From NCBI GenBank assembly GCA_019425045.1, contig JAHYYI010000011.1:1-48611 (forward strand): a stretch of 48,611 nt of DNA. The letters are read 5' to 3'. The number at the start of each line of letters is the position of its first letter. Within the stretch, counting starts at the first letter, position 1. The notes under the pieces were generated by a model. That model searched no databases, was not told the DNA's origin, and worked only from the letters and a program-made list of their open reading frames with translations. Below are positions 1 to 8,945 of the stretch, in pieces. A program made the position numbers and the translations under genes. The DNA is from Collinsella sp. (lineage in GTDB: Bacteria; Actinomycetota; Coriobacteriia; Coriobacteriales; Coriobacteriaceae).

Positions 1-1058
1 ACGGCAACGCTCGTAACGGCAACGATGATCGGCAGCGCCGTGGTGCAGTACAGGGCCACGGTAATGCGACCATACGCCGACACATCGCGCGTCGCAGGAC
101 AAATGCTCATGGAAATAAGAATGGGCACGGCACGAATAATCAACAACGCCACGATAAAGCCCGCGAGCAAGCCCGGGCGCGACGCCACGGCCGTCAGGTC
201 GATCTTTGCGCCCGACACGGTAAAGAACACCGGAATCAAAAAACCGTAGGCCAGACCGTCGAGCTTGGTCTCGAGCGTATGGTTGCCCTCGGGGATGATA
301 TAGCGCAGGACAAAGCCAGCGGCAAAAGAACCCAACACGATGTCGAGATCAAAGACAGCCGAGAATGCCACGAGCGTGACCAGGATGAGCACCGTCAGGC
401 GCACGAAGGTCTGCGACGTGGTATCGGCGCGCTCCTCAACAAATGCAAAGAAGCGGCTGCCGACGCGCTTGGAGCGGCTCGGGACCACGGCCAGCAACAC
501 GCAAACCACCGCAAACAAGCCAAGGATAACGAGCGTTTGGATGCCAGTGCGGGCAGACAACAGCACCGACATGGCGAGCACGGGACCGAGCTCGCCCCAA
601 GTGCCATACGCGAGAATCGAGTCGCCCACGCGCGTGCCGGTGAGCGAGCGCTCACGCATGATGGGCACAAGCGTACCGAGCGCCGTCGAAGTGAGGGCAA
701 GCGTCACGGCGATACCGTCGAAATGACTGACTGAGAACCACGGGGTAAAGCGCACGGCAAGCCAGGCGATACCAAACGTGACGACCCACGTCGCCAAGCC
801 GTAGCGCCCCTCGACGCCCGTGATGCTCTTGGGGTCGATCTCAAAGCCGGCAAGCAGGAACAAAAAGGCCAGGCCCAGCTCGGACACCAGCGAGACCTCA
901 GCATCTACATGGATGACGCCGAGCATATGGGGTCCCAGTACCGCGCCGAGCACGAGCAAAAAGACCGTCTCGGGAACGGGTTTTCCGGGAATCGCCGAGG
1001 CGATAAAAGGACTCGCAAAGGCCACGAGTGCGATGATGGCGAGCGAAACGAATGCCAT
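1..1058 (-). CDS. Cation:proton antiporter (Kef/CPA2-like), C-terminus cut by window edge
   Basis: Integral membrane antiporter, probably exchanging Na+ or K+ for protons. The minus strand is open from an ATG at 1058 to position 1 without a stop, so the gene continues past the left edge and about 352 residues are visible. The protein opens with MAFVSLAIIALVAFASPFIA and runs through about ten hydrophobic segments. These include the family-typical stretch ELGLAFLFLLAGFEID at about residues 60-75, and later FDLDIVLGSFAAGFVLRYI and GFLIPVFFTVSGAKIDL, both usual in CPA2 exchangers. A purine-rich ribosome site (AGAAAGG) lies just upstream of the ATG. It is divergent from purL, with 184 bases between the starts. 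No TrkA-N/RCK domain is visible, but the C-terminus is missing. The ion specificity is unknown. Confidence 0.85.
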   Translation of the reverse strand, partial: MAFVSLAIIALVAFASPFIASAIPGKPVPETVFLLVLGAVLGPHMLGVIHVDAEVSLVSELGLAFLFLLAGFEIDPKSITGVEGRYGLATWVVTFGIAWLAVRFTPWFSVSHFDGIAVTLALTSTALGTLVPIMRERSLTGTRVGDSILAYGTWGELGPVLAMSVLLSARTGIQTLVILGLFAVVCVLLAVVPSRSKRVGSRFFAFVEERADTTSQTFVRLTVLILVTLVAFSAVFDLDIVLGSFAAGFVLRYIIPEGNHTLETKLDGLAYGFLIPVFFTVSGAKIDLTAVASRPGLLAGFIVALLIIRAVPILISMSICPATRDVSAYGRITVALYCTTALPIIVAVTSVA

Positions 1059-1127
1059 GTGATGCCTTTCTCTTGTTTGCGCTTCACTGTAGCACCCTCG
1101 CCGTCCTCAACGCGCCGCGAGCTGTCG

Positions 1128-1133
1128 TATCAT
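1128..1133 (+). promoter_or_regulatory. Possible -10 box for purL
   Basis: TATCAT lies about 110 bases upstream of the purL start in the divergent antiporter/purL region. No good -35 hexamer sits at the right distance. The call rests on the -10 match and on this being the only intergenic space in front of purL. No purine riboswitch fold was recognised in the leader. Confidence 0.25.
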
Positions 1134-1242
1134 AGTGAGGTTTACAAACATGTGGCTCAAGGCGACCGCAGGGCAGACCCCGCAAACCGACCGCTGCCGC
1201 ATACCGTACCGTACGCCCAACCGATCAGGAAGGCAGGAACCA

Positions 1243-4200
1243 ATGGTCTCTCGTATCTACGTGGAGAAGAAACCCGGGTTCGACGTCGAGGCTCAGCAGC
1301 TCAAGGGCGAGCTGACCGAAATTCTCGGCATCAAGGGCATCGAGGCCCTGAGGATTATCAACCGCTACGACGTCGAGGGCATCGACAAGGAGCTTTTCCG
1401 GTCCTGCGTGCCGACCGTCTTTAGCGAGCCCCAGGTCGATGTGACCTACGACGAGCTCCCCGCAAGCGATGGCGCCGTCTTTGCCGTCGAATTCCTGCCT
1501 GGCCAGTTTGACCAGCGCGCCGACTCCGCCAGCGAGTGCGTGCAGCTCATCAGCCAGGGCGAGCGCCCCGCCGTGCGCTCCGCCAAGGTCTATATGATCT
1601 CGGGCGCTCTGGACGAGGCCGCCATCGATGCCATCAAGCACTACGTGGTGAACCCCGTCGAGGCGCGCATCGCCTCGCTCGACCTGCCCGAGACGCTGTA
1701 CATGGAGACCCCCGAGCCCCAGCCCGTCGAGGTGCTCGACGGTTTCCGCGAGCTCGACGAAGCCGGCCTTGCCGCCTTTATTTCCGAGCGCGGCCTTGCC
1801 ATGGACGAGGCGGACATCGCCTTCTGCCAGCAGTACTTCCGCGATGAGGATCGCGACCCCACCATCACCGAGATCCGCGTGATCGACACCTACTGGTCCG
1901 ATCACTGCCGCCACACCACCTTCGGCACCGTCCTGGACGACGTGACGATCGACGACGCCGTGGTGCAGCAGGCCTTCGACCGCTACATGGAGATGCGCCA
2001 CGAACTCGGTCGCGACACCAAGCCCGTCTGCCTCATGGACATGGGCACCATCGGCGCCAAGTACCTCAAGAAGACCGGCGTCATGACCGATGTCGACGAG
2101 TCCGAGGAGATCAACGCCTGCACCGTCAAGGTGAAGGTCGATGTCGACGGCGAGGACCAGGACTGGCTGTTCCTCTTTAAGAACGAGACCCACAACCACC
2201 CGACCGAGATCGAGCCCTTCGGCGGTGCCGCCACCTGCGTGGGCGGTGCCATCCGCGACCCGCTGTCGGGCCGCAGCTACGTGTACCAGGCCATGCGTGT
2301 CACCGGCGCCGGCGACCCCACCGTCCCCGTGTCCGAGACGCTCGAGGGCAAGCTGCCGCAGCGCAAGCTCGTAACCACCGCTGCCGCCGGCTACTCCAGC
2401 TACGGCAACCAGATCGGCCTTGCCACCGGCCAGGTCAACGAGCTCTATCACCCCGGCTACGTTGCCAAGCGCATGGAGGTCGGCGCCGTCGTGGGCGCTA
2501 CCCCGGCAAACCACGTGCGTCGCGAGTGCCCCGCCCCCACTGACAAGATCATCCTGCTGGGCGGCCGCACCGGCCGTGACGGCATCGGCGGCGCCACCGG
2601 CTCCTCCAAGACCCAGAACACCGAGTCCATCGAGACCTCGGGCGCCGAGGTCCAGAAGGGCAACGCCCCGGTCGAGCGCAAGCTGCAGCGTCTGTTCCGC
2701 CGCGGCGACGCCTGCCGCCTGATCAAGCGCTGCAACGACTTTGGCGCCGGCGGCGTCTCGGTCGCCGTGGGCGAGCTTGCCGACGGCCTGTATGTCGACC
2801 TGGACACCGTGACCAAGAAGTACGACGGCCTGGACGGCACCGAGCTCGCCATTTCCGAGTCCCAGGAGCGCATGGCCTGCGCCGTCGCCGACGGTGACGT
2901 CGAGGAGTTCATGGGCTACGCCGCCGAGGAGAACCTCGAGGCGACCGTTATCGCCGAGGTTACCGCCGAGCCGCGCATGCGCATGGCCTGGAACGGTGTC
3001 GCCATCGTCGATCTGTCCCGCGAGTTCCTCAACTCCAACGGCGCGCCCAAGCACCAGGTCGCCCACGTCTGTGCCCGCAGCGTGTGGCAGCCCAGCTGGG
3101 CCGGCACCACGCTTGCCGAGCGCATGACCTCGCTTGTCACTGACCTCAACGTCGCCTCCAACAAGGGCCTGTCCGAGCGCTTCGACTCCACCATCGGTGC
3201 CGCAACCGTGCTCATGCCCTTTGGCGGCAAGACGCAGCTCACCCCGAGCTCGGCCATGGTTGCCAAGTTCCCCGTGGACGGCGAGACCACCACGGCGAGC
3301 GCTATGGCATGGGGCTTCAACCCCTACCTGATGGAGGCCGACCAGTTTGCGGGCGCCTACCTGTCCGTGGTTGAGTCCATCGCCAAGCTCGTGGCTGCCG
3401 GCTTTGAGCACAAGCGTGCCTATCTCTCCTTCCAGGAGTACTTCGAGCGTCTGCGCACCGAGGCCGAGCGCTGGGGCAAGCCCATGGCAGCCGTCCTGGG
3501 CGCCCTTATGGCCCAAGTCGATCTGGGTGCCGGTGCCATCGGCGGCAAGGACTCTATGAGCGGCTCGTTTGAGGACGAGGCCGGTGAGCTCAACGTTCCG
3601 CCGACCCTGATCAGCTTCGCTGTGGCCGTGGGCAAGGCCGCCCGTGCCGTCTCGCCCGAGTTCAAGGGTCTGACGCATCGCGTCGTGCGCATCGCCCCCG
3701 CCACCTATGGTGAGGACTACCGCCCCGACGCTCAGCAGCTGCTCGCCGCGTTTGACGCCGTCGAGGCGCTCACCGCCAACGGCGACGCCCTGGCCGTCTC
3801 CACGCCCGGCTACGGCTGCGGCGTCGAGAGCCTCTTTAAGATGTGCGTCGGCAACCAGATCGGCATCGAGCTTGCCGAGGACGTGGACGTGGAGAGCCTC
3901 TTCACCCCGCTCTACGGCAGCTTTATCGTCGAGCTCGCCGAGGACGCCGAGCTGCCCGAGGTCGCCGACGGCGTTGTCGTCGAGCCCCTGGGTACCACCG
4001 TCGAGGGCTATGTCATCGACACCGGCTCCGAAGTCATCGAGCTCGCTGAGCTCCAGGAGGCCTGGGAGAGCGGCATCGAGGGCGTCTTCGCCTACCGCAG
4101 CACCGGCGAGACCGCCGAGGTCGAGACCATCGACTTCCGCGCCAAGGATATCCACGTGTACGGCGGCGCCAAGATCGCCCGCCCGCGCGTAATCATCCCC

Positions 4201-4989
4201 GTGTTCCCCGGCAACAACTGCGAGTACGACAGCGCCCGCGCCTTCCGTGCCGCCGGTGCCGAGGCCGACACCTTCGTGATCAACAACCTCACGCCCGAGG
4301 CCGTCGCCGAGAGCACCCACGAGCTCACCCGCCGCATCCGTGCAAGCCAGATCGTCATGATCCCCGGTGGCTTCTCGGGCGGTGACGAGCCCGATGGCTC
4401 CGCCAAGTTCATCACGGCGTTCTTCCGCGCTCCCGAGGTCACCGAGGCAGTCCGCGACCTGCTCAAGGCCCGCGACGGCCTGATGCTGGGCATCTGCAAC
4501 GGCTTCCAGGCTCTGGTCAAGCTCGGCCTGGTGCCCTACGGCGACATCGTCGACGCCACGCCCGATGCGCCCACGCTGACGTTCAACACCATCGGTCGCC
4601 ATCAGAGCCGCCTGGTGCGCACCCGCATCTCGTCCAACCTGTCCCCGTGGCTGTCGCAGTGCAGCCTCGACGACCCCTACACCGTCGCCATCAGCCACGG
4701 CGAGGGCCGCTTTGTCGCCAACGACGAGGTGCTCGCCCAGCTGATCGCCAACGGCCAGGTCGCCACGCAGTACGTGGGCGAGGACGGCAAGCCGAGCATG
4801 GACCTTTCCATCAACCCCAACGGCTCCGCACTTGCCATCGAGGGCATCACGAGCCCCGACGGCCGCGTCCTGGGCAAGATGGGCCATGCCGAGCGTCGCG
4901 GCGACAACCTGTACCGCAACGTGCCCGAGCATGTCCCCGGCGACAAGTTCATGCCGATCTTTGAGAGCGGCGTAGCCTACTTCGCTTAA
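1243..4989 (+). CDS. purL: Phosphoribosylformylglycinamidine synthase, fused PurL-PurQ form
   Basis: Converts FGAR, ATP and glutamine to FGAM in de novo purine synthesis, in the cytoplasm. At 1248 residues it is the long single-chain form: synthetase halves first, then a class I glutaminase domain from about residue 985. Visible landmarks are FKNETHNHPTEIEPFGGAAT in the N-terminal ATP-binding half and a glutaminase triad: Cys1085 in GICNGFQ, with His1215 and Glu1217 in GHAER. The frame is open from 1135, but ATG 1243 is preferred because AGGAAGG lies 9 bases before it and the protein then begins MVSRIYVEKKPGFD, as in the family. No other pur gene is adjacent. A strong terminator follows. The fused architecture matches that of many Clostridia and Coriobacteriia rather than split Bacillus PurS/Q/L. 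Confidence 0.97.
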   Translation: MVSRIYVEKKPGFDVEAQQLKGELTEILGIKGIEALRIINRYDVEGIDKELFRSCVPTVFSEPQVDVTYDELPASDGAVFAVEFLPGQFDQRADSASECVQLISQGERPAVRSAKVYMISGALDEAAIDAIKHYVVNPVEARIASLDLPETLYMETPEPQPVEVLDGFRELDEAGLAAFISERGLAMDEADIAFCQQYFRDEDRDPTITEIRVIDTYWSDHCRHTTFGTVLDDVTIDDAVVQQAFDRYMEMRHELGRDTKPVCLMDMGTIGAKYLKKTGVMTDVDESEEINACTVKVKVDVDGEDQDWLFLFKNETHNHPTEIEPFGGAATCVGGAIRDPLSGRSYVYQAMRVTGAGDPTVPVSETLEGKLPQRKLVTTAAAGYSSYGNQIGLATGQVNELYHPGYVAKRMEVGAVVGATPANHVRRECPAPTDKIILLGGRTGRDGIGGATGSSKTQNTESIETSGAEVQKGNAPVERKLQRLFRRGDACRLIKRCNDFGAGGVSVAVGELADGLYVDLDTVTKKYDGLDGTELAISESQERMACAVADGDVEEFMGYAAEENLEATVIAEVTAEPRMRMAWNGVAIVDLSREFLNSNGAPKHQVAHVCARSVWQPSWAGTTLAERMTSLVTDLNVASNKGLSERFDSTIGAATVLMPFGGKTQLTPSSAMVAKFPVDGETTTASAMAWGFNPYLMEADQFAGAYLSVVESIAKLVAAGFEHKRAYLSFQEYFERLRTEAERWGKPMAAVLGALMAQVDLGAGAIGGKDSMSGSFEDEAGELNVPPTLISFAVAVGKAARAVSPEFKGLTHRVVRIAPATYGEDYRPDAQQLLAAFDAVEALTANGDALAVSTPGYGCGVESLFKMCVGNQIGIELAEDVDVESLFTPLYGSFIVELAEDAELPEVADGVVVEPLGTTVEGYVIDTGSEVIELAELQEAWESGIEGVFAYRSTGETAEVETIDFRAKDIHVYGGAKIARPRVIIPVFPGNNCEYDSARAFRAAGAEADTFVINNLTPEAVAESTHELTRRIRASQIVMIPGGFSGGDEPDGSAKFITAFFRAPEVTEAVRDLLKARDGLMLGICNGFQALVKLGLVPYGDIVDATPDAPTLTFNTIGRHQSRLVRTRISSNLSPWLSQCSLDDPYTVAISHGEGRFVANDEVLAQLIANGQVATQYVGEDGKPSMDLSINPNGSALAIEGITSPDGRVLGKMGHAERRGDNLYRNVPEHVPGDKFMPIFESGVAYFA

Positions 4990-5004
4990 AGCTTTCCCAT
5001 CGGG

Positions 5005-5010
5005 TACAAT
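5005..5010 (+). promoter_or_regulatory. Possible -10 box for the EamA gene
   Basis: TACAAT sits 15 bases after the purL stop and upstream of the purL terminator hairpin. A poor -35 (TTCGCT) is 18 bases upstream. If used, the EamA transcript would begin with the hairpin at 5027-5055. Confidence 0.3.
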
Positions 5011-5026
5011 CCCCTCGGGTAACAAC

Positions 5027-5063
5027 ACCCGCCACCGGCACACCCGGTGGCGGGTTCTTTTTT
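5027..5063 (+). terminator. Rho-independent terminator after purL
   Basis: Perfect 12-bp stem ACCCGCCACCGG / CCGGTGGCGGGT with a 5-base loop, followed by TCTTTTTT. It lies between the purL stop and the EamA ribosome-binding site. Confidence 0.9.
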
Positions 5064-5088
5064 GCTTCGCGCATACAGGAAGGACACC

Positions 5089-6024
5089 ATGGAAAGCCGC
5101 AAGCCGTATCTCGCCACCCTGCCCGGACTCATCCTGGGCTGCCTTGTTTGTTGCGCGCTCTGGGGGTCGGCCTTTCCCTGCATCAAGATCGGCTACGCAC
5201 TCTTTGGTATCCCGGCGCACGATAGCGCCTCGCAGCTGCTCTTTGCGGGCTTGCGCTTCACGCTTGCCGGCGCCCTGGTTATCGTTGGGATGAGTGCGGC
5301 CCAACGCCGCCCCCTCATTCCGCAGGCTCGCGACATCAAGCCCATCTTTGTCTTGTCGCTCTTCCAGACTATCGGGCAGTACTTCTTTTTCTATCTGGGC
5401 CTCTCGCGCGCCAGCGCCATGTCGAGCTCCATCATCGAGGCCAGCGCCAACTTCCTCGCAATCCTCTTTGCCGCCCTGGCATTTCACACCGAGAAGCTCA
5501 ATACGGCCAAGGTGCTTGGCTGTGCGCTGGGCTTTGCCGGCGTCGCGCTCGTCAACCTCTCGGGCGCAGATGGCACCTTTGGCTTCAGGCTCGATGGCGA
5601 GGGCTTTATCCTAGCCTCCACTGTCGCGGGTGCTCTTTCGACCTGCCTGATCGGCATCTTCTCGCGCAAGCACGACGGCGTCTTGCTTGCCGGGTGGCAG
5701 TTCTTGGTCGGCGGCCTGGTCCTCACCGCCATCGGCTTTTTGATGGGTGGCGCGCTCTCCCCCACGGCGATTGTCCCCGCCATCGTGCTCATCATCTACA
5801 TGGCGCTTATCTCCGCGGTCGCCTACTCGCTGTGGTCGCGCCTGCTTGCCGTCAACCCCGTCAGCCGCGTCTCGGTCTTTGGGTTTATGAACCCGGTCTT
5901 TGGCGTACTGCTGAGCGCACTGCTGCTTGGCGAGGGCGCCGGCACGAGCCCCGTTACCGTCATCGTTGCCCTGCTCTTGGTCTGCAGCGGCATCATCATC
6001 GTCAACAAACCCAAAAAAGCCTAG
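5089..6024 (+). CDS. EamA/DMT family transporter
   Basis: Predicted 311-residue inner-membrane metabolite exporter of the drug/metabolite transporter superfamily. It shows about ten hydrophobic helices in two EamA repeats: CCALWGSAFPCIKIGYALFG near the start of repeat 1, and LVGGLVLTAIGFLMGGALS in repeat 2. It ends with helix TVIVALLLVCSGIIIVNKPK and a short basic tail. The frame is open from a GTG at 5047, but that lies inside the purL terminator stem. ATG 5089, with AGGAAGGA four bases upstream, is the start. The substrate cannot be told from sequence. A hairpin terminator follows and the next gene is convergent. Confidence 0.9.
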   Translation: MESRKPYLATLPGLILGCLVCCALWGSAFPCIKIGYALFGIPAHDSASQLLFAGLRFTLAGALVIVGMSAAQRRPLIPQARDIKPIFVLSLFQTIGQYFFFYLGLSRASAMSSSIIEASANFLAILFAALAFHTEKLNTAKVLGCALGFAGVALVNLSGADGTFGFRLDGEGFILASTVAGALSTCLIGIFSRKHDGVLLAGWQFLVGGLVLTAIGFLMGGALSPTAIVPAIVLIIYMALISAVAYSLWSRLLAVNPVSRVSVFGFMNPVFGVLLSALLLGEGAGTSPVTVIVALLLVCSGIIIVNKPKKA

Positions 6025-6099
6025 CGAACTGCCCTTATTTAGCAGAGAGATTCACATACTTTAGTTTAATGGAGTACATCGGTGAGCTGAAGGCCACCA

Positions 6100-6125
6100 C
6101 GCACGCAAGCGTGCGCCCCTTTTTC
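6100..6125 (+). terminator. Terminator after EamA gene
   Basis: Self-complementary CGCACGCAAGCGTGCG followed by CCCCTTTTTC on the plus strand, between the EamA stop and the convergent GGDEF gene, whose stop codon it touches. Confidence 0.7.
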
Positions 6126-7276
6126 TAGCGTATCTGGACGCCGGCTTTCTTTTTCTCGGCCTTGACGCGGTAGAGCTCCGCATCGGCAGCGCGAAGCAAG
6201 TCTTGCCAGGTATCGACACCGTCACCGACCCGTGCGTAGCCGATGGACATCCGCAACAGATACGGCACGTCGGCACGTGCGAGCTCATCGTTGATTGCCG
6301 CACACAGGCTTATGATGTCCTGCTCCACCGTCGCCTTTTGGAGCACCACGAACTCATCGCCGCCATAACGTGCGATAAAGCCGCCAGACGCCGAGCAGAC
6401 TTCTTTGAGCGCAGCGGATATGACCTGAAGAGCGTGGTCGCCCTCCACATGCCCATAGCGATCGTTAATCTGCTTAAAGCCGTCGGCGTCCATCATAAGC
6501 AGATATACATCTTCGGCCTGATCCACATTTGAGAAGAGCGACAGCATATAGGTCTCAAAACGGTTGCGATTGTTAAGTCCAGTCAACGGGTCGGTCGAGA
6601 TGAGCTGCTCCTGGTAGATGATGTAAAGCAGCAACATGCTAATCATTATGCCGACACAAAGGCCGGGCACCGAGTATACGACCTGAAAGGTACCGCCCAC
6701 CAGGGCCGGAATGGCGAAAAATGCCAAGGTTCGATAGATGGCCTTCGTCTGCAGGCTCTCGACCCTGCGAGATTGCACAAACGCATGCAGGGACGTATGT
6801 ATAACGTAACAGTAGCTGACGATGGGCTGGATCATATAGGCAAAGCCGCGACGATACACGCCCTGCGAATCGATATAGAACAGGGCGTGCGTCCAGTAAC
6901 TGGTAAACGCCAGCACGACCACCAGAGCCGTAGGCAACGCTACAAGCACCACCCTATAGCGCGAGGTCAAAAGACGAGAACCCTGCACCGTCTCGGAATA
7001 GATAAACCAAATGAGACACGCGATAGCAAAGAGCGAAAACGAAACCGCGTTGGAAATCCAGTTGGCAGCAATGCCCAACGTGCCGTCCACACCGTCCGAA
7101 AGCGTCCAGATCATATCGAATAATATGTACGCGGCAGAGGTGTAGCCAAACATGCTAAACAATAGCTGCTGGGTGCTCGAGAACAAGGAGCAACGACTTC
7201 GCACGGCAAGCCCGATAAGAACAATCATGCATAGCACGAATATCTCAATCTTGAGTGCCTTAACCACTAGCGCCAT
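6125..7276 (-). CDS. Membrane-bound GGDEF protein (probable diguanylate cyclase)
   Basis: Predicted to make cyclic di-GMP from two GTP. The N-terminal ~210 residues hold six or so hydrophobic helices (for example EIFVLCMIVLIGLAV, VVLVALPTALVVVLAF and GLCVGIMISMLLLYIIY). A GGDEF domain follows, opening with DPLTGLNNRNRFE. The active-site loop is intact (ARYGGDEF, residues 305-309). The RxxD inhibitory site expected just before the loop is absent, so product inhibition through it is unlikely. Start is uncertain: the longest frame begins with TTG 7309 without a ribosome site. ATG 7276 is used here, but GAAGGG directly abuts it and would better serve GTG 7267. No EAL domain is present. The membrane part may sense an unknown signal. 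Confidence 0.88.
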   Translation of the reverse strand: MALVVKALKIEIFVLCMIVLIGLAVRSRCSLFSSTQQLLFSMFGYTSAAYILFDMIWTLSDGVDGTLGIAANWISNAVSFSLFAIACLIWFIYSETVQGSRLLTSRYRVVLVALPTALVVVLAFTSYWTHALFYIDSQGVYRRGFAYMIQPIVSYCYVIHTSLHAFVQSRRVESLQTKAIYRTLAFFAIPALVGGTFQVVYSVPGLCVGIMISMLLLYIIYQEQLISTDPLTGLNNRNRFETYMLSLFSNVDQAEDVYLLMMDADGFKQINDRYGHVEGDHALQVISAALKEVCSASGGFIARYGGDEFVVLQKATVEQDIISLCAAINDELARADVPYLLRMSIGYARVGDGVDTWQDLLRAADAELYRVKAEKKKAGVQIR

Positions 7277-7330
7277 CCCTTCAATACCCAAGTGGTCAGA
7301 ATCGCCCAATTCGAATCAGGGCAATAAACA

Positions 7331-7357
7331 CCCCTTTACTCCGCAGGGGTAAAGGGG
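7331..7357 (-). terminator. Hairpin between kdgT-like and GGDEF genes
   Basis: Perfect 9-bp stem CCCCTTTAC / GTAAAGGGG with a 9-base loop. Read on the minus strand it is followed by TGTTTATT, which suits a terminator for the upstream permease gene. Confidence 0.6.
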
Positions 7358-7368
7358 ATAATAGCAGA

Positions 7369-7408
7369 GCGCCCGAACATCACTGCAAAACAGTTTCTGT
7401 TCGGGCGC
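7369..7408 (-). terminator. Second, GC-rich hairpin after the kdgT-like gene
   Basis: Perfect 10-bp stem GCGCCCGAAC / GTTCGGGCGC with a 20-base loop that can form a small inner stem. It lies 50 bases past the permease stop. It has no clear T run of its own and may work with the hairpin at 7331-7357. Confidence 0.5.
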
Positions 7409-7457
7409 CCATACGGCGCGAATTGCACACGCCGGCATCATTGATGGGTATCGATTG

Positions 7458-8480
7458 CTACTCGCCATCGATGTCAGTCGCGACGGCCTCCTCGATGGCC
7501 TCGACACCGACAGGCGACAGATCCTCCTTGCCTTGGCAGAACTTCTTGTCGACCCAGCCAGTCAGAATCGGAGCCATGATCGCCGTGATGATAACGGCGG
7601 TGGCGATCTGAGCGTACGCGGTGGGCGCAAGCTCGGCGTAACGCGGTGCGACCTCGGCGAGGGCAACCGGTGTGGTCATAGCCGTGCCGGCAATGGTGGA
7701 GCAAGCCACAGCGGCCTTGCCATTGCCGCCGCACAGACGCTCGAACGCAAAGGTGATGGGACCGACGACAAACAGCGTGACAAGGCCCAGCAAGATGCCG
7801 GAAATACCGCCGGTGATAAAGCTCGACAGGCTCATGGACGCACCGAGCTGAAATCCGATGACGGCAATCGCGGGATTGGCACCGGGAACCAGCAGGTTCT
7901 TGATAAACGGGAACAGGTTGCCCAGAACCATGCCAATAACGAGTGGCAAGATGGAGCCGATAATGGTGCCAATGGGAATGTTGGCGAGGCCGGAAACACC
8001 GAGGATGATCATCGTGACGGCGGGGCCAGCCGTAAAGAACAGGATACCGACGGCGCCCTGCTCGGACTCATCGCCGAACTCGCCCATGATGCCCGTATAG
8101 AGCGCCATGTTGCAAAACGTGATGCCGCCGATGATAGACACGGAGCTCAGACCCAGGAAGTTGTCGTTAAAGAAATATGCCACGCCCAGGCCGAGAGCCG
8201 CTGCGACGACCAGCTTGGGGATCAGCACGACGATACCGGTCTTGATGGCACCCGGCGTGGACTTAAAGCTGATGCCGGCGCCCACAAACAGCAGGATCGC
8301 GGCGACGATGGTATTGGAGCCACCGCGGCAGGCAGCCGTAAAGAAGCCGCCGATCTCAAAAACCTGCGGGCAGAAGGTGTTGAGCAAAAGACCGACGATC
8401 ATCGGATAGATCATGATGTCGCCCGGGATGCGCGGGACCTTGAATTTCTTTTGCTCGTTGGCGGTCGCTTCCTGTGCCAT
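7458..8480 (-). CDS. kdgT: 2-keto-3-deoxygluconate permease (KdgT family)
   Basis: Predicted 340-residue secondary transporter for 2-keto-3-deoxygluconate, a breakdown product of pectin and uronic acids. The sequence is hydrophobic throughout with about ten helices and family-like segments such as KVPRIPGDIMIYPMIVGLLL near the start, IIGGITFCNMALYTGIMGEFG, and CSTIAGTAMTTPVALAEVAP. The frame extends upstream, but ATG 8480 gives the natural start MAQEATANEQKKFKVPRIPG, with GGGGG four bases before it. No kdg catabolic genes are in the window, so the substrate rests on family likeness alone. Transcribed alone, with hairpins downstream. Confidence 0.85.
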   Translation of the reverse strand: MAQEATANEQKKFKVPRIPGDIMIYPMIVGLLLNTFCPQVFEIGGFFTAACRGGSNTIVAAILLFVGAGISFKSTPGAIKTGIVVLIPKLVVAAALGLGVAYFFNDNFLGLSSVSIIGGITFCNMALYTGIMGEFGDESEQGAVGILFFTAGPAVTMIILGVSGLANIPIGTIIGSILPLVIGMVLGNLFPFIKNLLVPGANPAIAVIGFQLGASMSLSSFITGGISGILLGLVTLFVVGPITFAFERLCGGNGKAAVACSTIAGTAMTTPVALAEVAPRYAELAPTAYAQIATAVIITAIMAPILTGWVDKKFCQGKEDLSPVGVEAIEEAVATDIDGE

Positions 8481-8621
8481 GAAACCCCCATTTCCGCTGA
8501 CGGGGTACAAAAGCCCACGTCACGCTTTGCTACAGTAAAGTTTGACCATGGTACCAGAAGAAATAGACCAGCTCGGTGAAAAATTGGATTCGTTGGCCGG
8601 GATGCTAAACGTGTCCCGCTC

Positions 8622-8945
8622 TTATACGAGGCTCAAAACGATATAGAGCACGATGCCCGAAACACAGCACCACAACATCGACTTTGTCCTGATTGCCACC
8701 ACCACGACGCCGGCAGCCGCAATCCAGGGAACCAAGGCAGGCCAGAGTCCCGCGTCGAACGCCCCGGGGCTCACCAAGTCGTTGGCGACCAGCGCGGCAA
8801 AGGCAGCGGGCGGGATATAACCCAGGGCCTCGGTAATGCGGGGCGACAGCGTTCTCCCGCGCAAGGCAAACGCCGGCGCGATGCGAAAGAACGCGATAGC
8901 AGCCCACGACGACAGCCACAGAACCAAGAACTCGTTAACGGGCAT
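8622..8945 (-). CDS. azlD: AzlD family branched-chain amino acid exporter subunit
   Basis: Small 107-residue membrane protein, the partner of AzlC in branched-chain amino acid export. It has four hydrophobic segments: EFLVLWLSSWAAIAFFRIAP, EALGYIPPAAFAALVANDLV, ALVPWIAAAGVVVVAI and WCCVSGIVLYIVLSLV. The start is ATG 8945, with GAGGTG six bases upstream; it overlaps the end of azlC by 11 bases, so the two are translationally coupled. Family AzlD is recognised by length, helix pattern and its place directly after azlC. Confidence 0.88.
   Translation of the reverse strand: MPVNEFLVLWLSSWAAIAFFRIAPAFALRGRTLSPRITEALGYIPPAAFAALVANDLVSPGAFDAGLWPALVPWIAAAGVVVVAIRTKSMLWCCVSGIVLYIVLSLV

Noticed and set aside
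5047..5088. GTG 5047 as the start of the EamA protein
   Set aside because: It lies within the purL terminator stem and adds 14 residues with no family likeness; ATG 5089 has a strong ribosome site.
1225..5487. A 1420-codon open frame on the minus strand across purL
   Set aside because: It is antisense to a certain purL gene and owes its length to GC-rich third codon positions. Its sequence is repetitive G/D/L/A/V without any family likeness.
7455..8579. A 374-codon plus-strand frame across kdgT
   Set aside because: Antisense shadow of the permease gene; low-complexity charged sequence with no ribosome site.
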